A program made the translations under genes and the position numbers. A DNA stretch of 64,000 nt from Saccharina japonica (lineage: Eukaryota > Sar > Phaeophyceae > Laminariales > Laminariaceae), in assembly GCA_008828725.1 (NCBI GenBank), contig MEHQ01003952.1, forward strand, positions 124,001 to 188,000, in the 5' to 3' direction. The notes below the pieces were generated by a model. The model worked only from the letters and a program-made list of their open reading frames with translations, searched no databases and was not told where the DNA came from. This document shows, piece after piece, positions 56,592 to 64,000 of this stretch. The stretch's first letter is position 1; each line of letters begins with the position of its first letter.

Positions 56592-56945
56592 ATGAGGTAT
56601 AGAGGCCCTGAAGTGCCCACTCTCTTAAGGAGAATGTTACCTGTCTGTCGCAGCATGGGTCGCACTTTGCTGAACACAGGCAAGATAATCGGCATGGGAA
56701 GAGGTCTACACGCCCACAATAGTCGCATTTGCGTGCCCCTTCATGACAGTAGAACCTATATGTATACACAGTTTCGGCAGCCTAGGAATATATGAAGAGT
56801 ACGGTAAATATTATATCTTGGTGAATAGGGCAGGCTCCCGTAGGGTGCGCAGTAAGGAGTACTGAGGCGGCGACCTGCCCGGTACCTAACAAAAAGTGGT
56901 TTCAACGGTGACTTGGAACCCGGTTAGCATCAGCGGCGGCATTGG
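56592..56945 (+). pseudogene. Frameshifted relative of the ORF at 63473-63790
   Basis: Starts MRYRGPEVPTLL, continues VCRSMGRTLLNTGKIIGMG and GLHAHNSRI, then loses frame near 56785 by a one-base change and stops at 56795. DNA similarity to the other copy continues to about 56945, where the partner has its stop. Confidence 0.55.
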
Positions 56946-56990
56946 AATACAACAACGTTTTATGTCAGGTCAGACGTTCAGGACGGCATC

Positions 56991-57423
56991 TTATGATTCG
57001 CGAGCGCTCTTCTGAGGGCTTTGGTACATTGTGGCTCTGTCCGTCTCTCTCTGCGCCTTGACCTCTACACCATGGGCGTAACCAGACTGCAAAAGCATCA
57101 CCCTTTGCTTGAGAAAGCACTCCTTGCAAACCAGGAGGAAGGCCACTCCGTCTCCGGAGAGGTCATATAACGGCTCGGCGATGCAATCTAGGCCGGCACA
57201 GAGTTCCTTGTTGTTCTCCTTAGCCAGAGACGGCTCGCAGTCATTCCCATCTGCGTGGAAATACTCCGTGCGGGGACGGGAGTCAGACTGCTCGTTTGCT
57301 TCGGCCGTCTTCTTAAAATATGGATGTTTCGGCTCGAATGCCGTAGAGCACAGCATGCACACCAGAGGAGGCTTCGAGGAATCAGACGCCGTCGTGGACG
57401 TGTAACTGGAGCACGAACCGCAC
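56991..57423 (-). CDS. CxxC-protein exon 2
   Basis: Acceptor GCCCTGTCACCAG|G after a C-rich tract. Encodes (K)CGSCSSYTSTTASDSS ... LVCMLCSTAFEPKHP ... LLVCKECFLKQRV and stops at 56991. Confidence 0.7.
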
Positions 57424-59698
57424 CTGGTGACAGGGCGAACAAAGACCACACACATTGGGGAGGGGGGAGGACACAACAACAACGAAAAGGTAACTTCAAG
57501 TTAGCGACGACATAACTCAGCGGCTGTTAAAACGAGCACATAGTATCCGAGAACCAGACACGTTGAGGAGGGGTGTGCTTCAAGTAAGCGGCGGTACTCA
57601 GCAGTGGGTAAACACAAGTATAGAGCACGTCACTCTTCTTCTCGGTTTCGGTGTCGACTCGTACAGCGTACCGCATGTACCTGATACGTACGTGCGTGGA
57701 CCTTAATTGTTATTATGGTCTGAGCTGTACGATGTGGTTCAGTTACCATGTGTACTATTCTTTGTTTTATTCTCATTTGTTTTGACGAGATTTCTTCCAC
57801 TCCAGAGTTGTTGGAGCCTGACAACACAGATATTGAGACCACCGGGATAAACGCACAAATCGTACACGGCGGAACAAAGCATCATGCAATACAGTGGGGG
57901 CCCGCTGTTAAGAAACGTCAGTTTGGCTTCCAGGCTCCAAGTCTTATTTCGTGTGCCCTCACCAGCAACATTTAGGGCATTTTCTTATATGATGGTTCTT
58001 GTTTTTCTCGACTTAAACTGGCGCTGCTGTCGACAAGATAAAAAATAATATATTTTAATAATTTAAAACTAAAAAGACACGAAGGTTAATAGGAGTACAA
58101 ATAAGGGTGAAGAAAACTTCAACAGGACGAGGAAGATAGATCAGGTAGACTGGGGGCATAATAAGTGCTGGACTTCAACAGGACGAGGAAGATAGATCAG
58201 GTAGACTGGGGGATAATTAGATCGCACTTCCAATTTTATTATTTCGTACCAGAAATAGAGTTAATTAATTATTTTCGGAGTTCGGGCACACGATATTGTA
58301 GTTTTCCCAGTGTTTTGTTTTCCTATTTACATATGCCTTGATAACCACATATGGCGTTTACATTGCACAGGTCAGCCGAAACCGACGAGTGTGGTACTAC
58401 CACACTGTAATACCTTGGATGTGAGGGTACTCTCTTGACCTCCCCAATCAACAAACCTGCAATGTAACTCAATCAAGCCTGCCATACACTCTATATACGT
58501 ATACCAAATATAGACTAACACTACGCGGATCAACTCGCCCCCAACTATGCTGCAAGCTCCGCGTTGCGGACATTCGCGGCCAGCGCCCATCCCGACCTCC
58601 TCACCCCCTCCTGTTGCTCAGTCGGTCGCAGCACCCACGCGCAGACAGCAGCGCCCTCATCCGTGCTGTACGACTCCAAAGGAAACTTGAAACTGTTCGT
58701 GATTCCATCAGCATAGAGCATGACGCCGTAGTCACACCCACGTCTAGACCTCTAGTGTGCTCTACGTACGTCTTTTATATGTGTTTACCAGGGGACATTT
58801 CACTTGTGATGCGAGTGTAAATAAAATAATTGTCGGGGAAAAAATAAAAATGAAGAAAACAAAATAATGTCGGCTGTGATGAGACTTTATGACTTTACTA
58901 CTCCGTTTACTTTTCTGTACGGTACTCGTACATAGCACAGTTGGACGGTTGCAACGTTTGGCGTTTCTTATTCGGTGCCACACTCCGGAGCGACCTCATT
59001 TCCTAAATTGGATGGAACGACAATCACTGCTGTTTCTTATGTAGCATTTTCACATTTCGTTGCCCGGTTTGAGCTGTCTTTCTTACACGCAGTTTCCGAT
59101 TTTTTCTCACAATCCCAGCCTCTGCTTCTTAACATCATATTTCGTAAATGCGGGACCCCACTACTGTATCACTTGGAAGCGTCATACTCGAATGTGCAAA
59201 GGTTGGAACAAATCGTCGTGCAATATAAAAAGTGCTACGAGTACAAGTCCTGGTGAAAGGGCGAACGAGAACTAGACACATTGGGGAGGGGGAAAGACAA
59301 AAAAACTTGAAGTGTAAATTCAAGTTAGCGACAAACAAAATCAGCAGCCTTAAAAACAAGTACGAGAACCAGACACTTTGGGGAGGGAGAAAGACAAAAC
59401 AACCGAATCAGCGGCCGAAAAAAACAAGTAAACATTATCATGTCACTCCATTCAACACAGATATTGACACCACCGAGATGCGGATACTCAGCGGGGGTGT
59501 AACAACTTACTTGAGACCACCAAAGGATTTCTGGCCCTTGGTGAAGGTGTTTCCGTCCTTTCCACAGAAGAGACAGAAGTATCCCGCTGCAAAGGCCGTG
59601 TTGATGCTGTCCTTGTCGAAGGCACCGTTCGAACAGGACGAACCGCGGCCACGGTCTGCAGACTGAGCGGAAAGAGCTGTCATGGCGTTCATCGTCAT
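56991..59698 (-). CDS. Two-exon gene for a 206-residue protein with four CxxC pairs, unknown function
   Basis: Exon 1 is 59698-59511 and exon 2 is 57423-56991, with a 2,087-base intron. The spliced product has Cys pairs CLFC, CGSC (just after the junction), CMLC and CKEC, plus single Cys in NDCEPS and LCAGLDC. This suggests one or two zinc-ribbon or treble-clef sites. The N-terminus is Ser/Ala-rich without a signal peptide or membrane segment. The C-terminus is charged (VEVKAQRETDRATMYQ). The junction AA|G codes Lys and keeps the frame. I do not recognise the family. The intron carries a partial duplication of its own 3' part, including a second acceptor. Confidence 0.65.
57424..59510 (-). 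other. Intron of the CxxC-protein gene, with internal duplication
   Basis: A segment next to exon 2 (57424-57850) and one next to exon 1 (59250-59480) share GGGCGAAC, CACATTGGGGAGGGGG, AAGTTAGCGAC and ACACAGATATTGA in the same order. The second copy brings a decoy acceptor at about 59251, after which the frame soon stops. A 56-bp direct repeat lies at 58116-58214 (two copies of ACTTCAACAGGACGAGGAAG). Confidence 0.7.
59511..59698 (-). CDS. CxxC-protein exon 1
   Basis: Starts with ATGACGATGAAC. Encodes 62 codons plus two bases, including SIN-TAFAAGYFCLFCGKDG, and ends at donor CTCAA|GTAAGT, a consensus site. Confidence 0.68.
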
Positions 59699-59999
59699 AA
59701 CTATGCAGTAGTGGCGAATGGTGACGGAGGTGACGGAGGACGGCAGAGCGGGAAGAAAGTGAGCCGGGTACTTCGAATATCGAGCGGGTTCTCGGTACAG
59801 CGTTTAAGAGGCGAATTGTGTCTCCTCCGTACAGCGTATAGTACGTAGCAGCACGCATGCCTGTATTGCACTTGATCAACAATTAATCGACATACATACG
59901 CATGCTTTACGTAGGAGTCGTGGCCACCACGTCCTACATAATAGGATGTGTGTGTGCAAACGCCCTTCATGGTTCATGATAAATTACACGATGCGCCCA

Positions 60000-60560
60000 T
60001 GCATGCTGCAAGCTGCGCTCATATGCTACTGTATATACTTCAGTTTTGATGCTATTGGAGTATGAGACGCAGCAGCAATTACGCGAAAATTTCTCAAAAA
60101 TGTTCAACGCATGATCTAAACGTCAACGCATGAAGGCCCTACATTCTTCATTGTAAATGGCGAGATGCGACCATGCATATGCATGCATAGTCATCATGCT
60201 AATATTGGAGCATAAGACGCAGCAGCAGTTAAGCGATAATTCACCAAACTGTTCAACGCATTATCGTTCATTGACAATGGCGTGCAAAAGTTCTTCGTCA
60301 TGATAAATGGGACAGTCGCGTGCATGACGCATCACGAGGCAGGAAGAAGTTCGCTACGATCAATAGCATGCTATACCATAGCAAGCATACACCTATGCTG
60401 CAAAGATTTTGAACGCGACCATTCAAGGAAGCGAAGGCATAACTATTGAACGACCTTGCATGCATACGCATCAGCTACATACAGCAATTTTGAGTTCGTG
60501 CGCATGCAGGCATACCAATTGAACGCAACCATTCAATGGCGCGAATGCATCACAACGAAC
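60000..60560. repeat. Diverged tandem repeat rich in GCATGC and TTCAACGCAT
   Basis: Units of roughly 150 bases share GAGACGCAGCAGCA, TGTTCAACGCAT and CATTGTAAATGGCG. The 123-codon frame at 60536-60907 begins inside this repeat and is not called as a gene. Confidence 0.65.
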
Positions 60561-60984
60561 GCAATGTCTCACCGGTGGTACAAATAACACGAAGATGGAG
60601 AAAGAAGAAGAGGCAATGGACTTTACTGGTCTGGATGATGTCAGGCGGTGTAGCTGGTCTTGTTGTTATTGTTGTGTCGCGGTGGGGGGGGGCGACGGTG
60701 AAGATGGGGGTGGCGCGGCGGCGAACAATGTGCCCAGCACGGGACTCTCAGTCGAGCAGAATCCACGATGCCGCCCGCGATAAACATAAAGAAACAGCTC
60801 CTTACGAAAGTACGCGACCCATCTTCACGCTGTCTTTCACCGCCGTGATGCTTGTAATTTTTCCACCGCTGCCGTATGCTGTGGCTTTGAAAGACCTTGC
60901 TTTATAGGCGCCTTCGCGTATTTTCGAAAGTATATGCCACCCAAAGATATAAATCCATGTCGAACAAAGAGCTTATCTGAAACC

Positions 60985-61640
60985 CAGTTACCACTATTTG
61001 ATAGTGCCGTGGTCCCTCTATAGTGCCTGTTGCCCTGATTTGTTTTTTCAAATTGAAGTGAGAATAGAGCTTAGCGTCCTATCGGGTGAAACCACGGATA
61101 TTCCTATATGTTGTCGAAATGTGAATGGCATCGGAATAACTCGACATCCCACAGAACACCCCGCTGACAAGTACCGAGGAGCGGCGTGCATCGTGCCTTG
61201 CACGCCGCCTACAACCTCTGTTGTATTTTTAAGGCCCAGGCTAGGAATGAGAACCACCAGATATATTGTCTAGATGTCAGGAGACCTGATACATAGAGCA
61301 GGAAATTACGACAGTACAGTATTTGATAGTGCCGATTTCAAGTGGAAATACGGCTTTGAGTCCTATCGGGGGAAACCACGTATGTTCCGTATGTTCTCGA
61401 AATGTGAATGAGATCGGAATAACGCGACATCCCACAGATTGCCCCGTTGACAAGCACAGAGCAGAGAAGCTAAGAGCGACGGCGTGCATCGTAACGTGCA
61501 CGCCGCCTACAGCCTCTGTTTTTTGTTTAAGTCCCAGGCCAGGACACACGGGACTGCAGGAGGTAAGGCCCAGTACCTTAGGAGGTAGGACATCCAGCAC
61601 ACTCAGTGTCCGTGCTGATACGTTGTAAGTTTCGAGTGAT
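60985..61640. repeat. Tandem duplication, about 0.3-kb unit
   Basis: Units at about 60985-61265 and 61315-61560 share TTTGATAGTGCCG, AATGTGAATG, ATCGGAATAAC, CGACATCCCACAGA and CACGCCGCCTACA in order. Confidence 0.75.
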
Positions 61641-61929
61641 GAATATAATAATATTTGTTTTTTCAGGGAGGGACGCATCCAAATGGCGCGGTTGATTTTC
61701 GAATGGTTCAAAGTTGAAAAAATCGACATGTTAGAATGATGAAATGATTAAACAGTTTCGCCGAAGACATCCGATAAGTTAGACGCAATGATGTCAGGTT
61801 AGTCAAGGTAAACTTGCGCTGTCAAAGGCCGAGTGTTTTAACAATGAAACCTTGTAGTGTTGTCTCAGTCAAAGCGCTATCGGTCAAGGGGTTGAAGGTG
61901 CTGTGTCGCGACATCTTTGGTTCGAGCGC

Positions 61930-62112
61930 GGTGGGGTACGGGGAATAGGAGAGGATAAAGTAGAGGGGAGGGGTCGTAAGGATGGGGCGGAGGCGCGGAG
62001 GGAGGGACGGAGAGAGGGAAGGACGGAAGGCGGAAGAGGAAGAGGGCGAGCGAGGGAGGGAGGGAAGGAGGAAGGGGGGGAGGGAACGAGAAAGCGAGAC
62101 TGGACGGAGGGA
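61930..62112. repeat. Purine-rich GGGA microsatellite
   Basis: Almost pure purine on the plus strand (GGGAGGGA, GGAAGG). A second, shorter patch lies at 62880-62990. Confidence 0.9.
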
Positions 62113-62119
62113 AAAGCCT

Positions 62120-63440
62120 TCGCCACCTAATCATTCCCAGCGCAGATATATGCGTGATGCTGTCTAACCTTTATTTTCATTAATCGAATTCCAGTTGAAA
62201 TTGAACTTCGGCCTCGGGCGAGCGATTGCTGCTGCTCGGCCCGCCACTCCGTTTAGGGTGCTGGCAGCCAACCCTGATGACTACACACACGGCACCCCAT
62301 TAGGTATGATTTGGACCATGCGGTTCACCTCCTCGAGGGCTGTCGACCTGTTGCGTGCGGTACGGGTGTAGCAGTTTTGAAATAAATCTGTCTGTGGGTG
62401 ACCCTAGACTGACTCTCATGAGACAGACGGACAGACAGACAGCTTTTTTTAATCAGTTCTAGAAACCACAAGTTACACTCGTGGAATTGGTGTGCCTAGT
62501 GTCCAGCGTGTGGTTTCTGGTTAAGGGCGCTGTACTGTAAACTCCAATATCTCGTGGGGTGGCTTACAGTGGGCCAACTGCCATATATATTTTGACAGTT
62601 AGTATTATTCACAACAAACTATCAAACTGTACCCATCGATATCCAGCACACCCATTGGCCGTGCTGATTCTTCATCTGAGAGAGATGCACATTACCGTGG
62701 TTGGTCATTAACGTACAACATAGATGTACGACATTGGCATGCAGGGATGACAGTAGGTAATGCAATGACATGCGGTCGTACTAAGTTTGCCAAGCACAAC
62801 TTGACACGCTAGAAACACAGGCACGCGACAACAAGGGTTTGGTTCACATCCATACACCTACGACAATCAAACTTGAACTCGATGGAAAGAGAGGCAGTAA
62901 GGAGAGGAGGAAGAGAGGGGCTGATTTGAGGGAGATAAGCCGCGATTGTAAGCAAGGGGTAGGTAGAGGGCGGCAGGGAGGGTCCGCCACTCGATCGAGG
63001 CACGGGGGCGAGTACATCACGAGGAGGAGCGAGTGACCAGCTGTTTGTAAGAATATTGACGTATCTCTGTGATCACAGACGGTCTTTGTTGCGTTAGGAC
63101 TTATTCGATGCTCGTATGCTCGTATATACTTGAAACAGATGATCGGATGGAACACAGCCGCCCGTAATGGTGTGTTCAACGGGGTAGGAGGGAAGTATCA
63201 CAACATCAAGCAGGCGGCGCCAAACGAACCACGAGCTTACACATCGGGAGGTTCGGTAACTTGATGAACGATGGCCAACAGACAGGTGGTGCCATCGAGA
63301 GGTGTTGGTCAGGCATCGGTTGGGGGGGATATGCCCTGTGTTCGGAGCTTCTTCGTGCAATCGGGCGCACGTACACTACGTTTTCCAAGTGTACAATCGC
63401 GAAATCTTTGCAATAGCAGCTTGTAAAGCAACCAACCATC
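62120..63440. other. Unclassified with repeat family 2 (62633-62690)
   Basis: Apart from the family 2 copy (ATATCCAGCACACCCAT) and the GA-rich patch, nothing is recognised. Confidence 0.45.
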
Positions 63441-63472
63441 ATCGTTGTTGTATCTCAATACTGCCGCTGGTG

Positions 63473-63790
63473 CTAATCGGGTTCAAAGTCATCGCGATAA
63501 CCACATTTGTAAAGTTCCGGGAAGGCCGCTGCCTCAGTAGTCCTGACTGAGCCAGCCCTGTTCGACAGGATATAATCTCTACCGTCCTCTTCATGTATTC
63601 CCCGGCTGTTGAACCTGTGTGTATAGGTTCTACAGTCATAGAGGGGTACGTACATGCGACCATTGTGGGCGTGTAGACCTCCTCCCGTGCCGATTATCCT
63701 GGCTGTGTTCAGCAAATTGCGACGCATGCTGCGACAGACATGTACCATTTTGTTTAAGAAATTGGCCACTTGAGGACCTCTATACCTCAT
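63473..63790 (-). CDS. Unknown 105-residue ORF, member of a repeated pair
   Basis: Starts MRYRGPQVANFLNKM and includes CRSMRRNLLNTARIIGTGGG, LHAHNGRMYVPLYDCRTY and a charged end FPELYKCGYRDDFEPD. No membrane segment. The partner at 56592 (opposite strand) is similar in DNA over about 400 bases. Differences fall in all codon positions, so the similarity may reflect a repeat rather than protein constraint. The frame is also open upstream to 63850, so an earlier start or upstream exon is possible. Confidence 0.4.
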   Translation of the reverse strand: MRYRGPQVANFLNKMVHVCRSMRRNLLNTARIIGTGGGLHAHNGRMYVPLYDCRTYTHRFNSRGIHEEDGRDYILSNRAGSVRTTEAAAFPELYKCGYRDDFEPD

Positions 63791-63899
63791 GCAGGAAGCC
63801 CTTGTTGGGGGGAGGGGGGCGTGCAACCCGACGAAACCCACCGAGACCAAAGTTCACAACGACAAATAGCGCAGCACCACAACGTGTGTGTGTGTTCTT

Positions 63900-64000
63900 C
63901 ACATTAAACCTTCATTTCTACCCGTCGACATCCAGCACACCCAGTGTCCGTGCCGATTCTTCATCCTAAAAAGGTACCAGTTCTGTGGTCACAAATCTAC
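63900..64000 (+). repeat. Dispersed repeat family 2, cut by window end
   Basis: CGTCGACATCCAGCACACCC, then TACCAGTTCTGTGGTCACAAA, matches 28683-28763 closely. Confidence 0.8.

Noticed and set aside
60536-60907. 123-codon plus-strand ORF as a gene
   Set aside because: Its start lies in a diverged tandem repeat, and no domain or splice evidence supports it.

Overview
The window is eukaryotic nuclear DNA that is gene-poor, rich in long introns and packed with repeats. Its traits are short exons with GT-AG introns, a Ty1/copia retrotransposon, many foldback elements, CAG/CTG and CTA microsatellites, and interstitial TTAGGG-type telomere repeats. These fit a stramenopile alga, with a brown alga as my best guess. 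That placement is inference; no diagnostic gene is present.

The main content is two paralogous multi-exon genes for 10-pass membrane proteins of the SLC44 / Pns1 choline-transporter-like (CTL) family, transcribed away from each other. Copy A starts at 30489 on the minus strand and runs left to the window edge. Copy B starts at 39402 on the plus strand and ends at 56407. I assembled them from matching exons on opposite strands. Both first exons are 64 codons, an in-frame stop lies upstream of both ATGs, intron phases agree at every shared junction, and the same family motifs appear in the same exon order. Copy B gives an open reading frame of about 526 codons over eight exons. Copy A has six recognised exons; its short second exon and its last exon were not found.

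Copy A's introns hold most of the mobile DNA. Its 11.9-kb intron carries a 1.17-kb near-perfect palindrome (3600-4773) and a decayed Ty1/copia element (5392-13961) with 5-bp ATATA target duplications and a 1.4-kb insertion inside its 3' LTR. Its 14.7-kb first intron has a GAGTACTC-rich minisatellite, a GGTGCGGTTC minisatellite and four copies of a roughly 0.48-kb dispersed repeat.

The 8.9 kb between the two start codons carries several inverted-repeat elements, GC-rich blocks and CTA microsatellites. Copy B's first intron (39594-49673) carries a TIR element, a 210-bp tandem array interrupted by a small TIR element containing telomere repeats, a 0.9-kb TIR element and a second, CCCGGG-rich tandem array.

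Right of copy B is a two-exon minus-strand gene (56991-59698) for a 206-residue protein with four CxxC pairs, of unknown function. Two related copies of a small unknown ORF follow (56592 frameshifted, 63473-63790 open), and then more repeats up to the window end. No rRNA, tRNA, CRISPR array or prokaryotic operon was seen.
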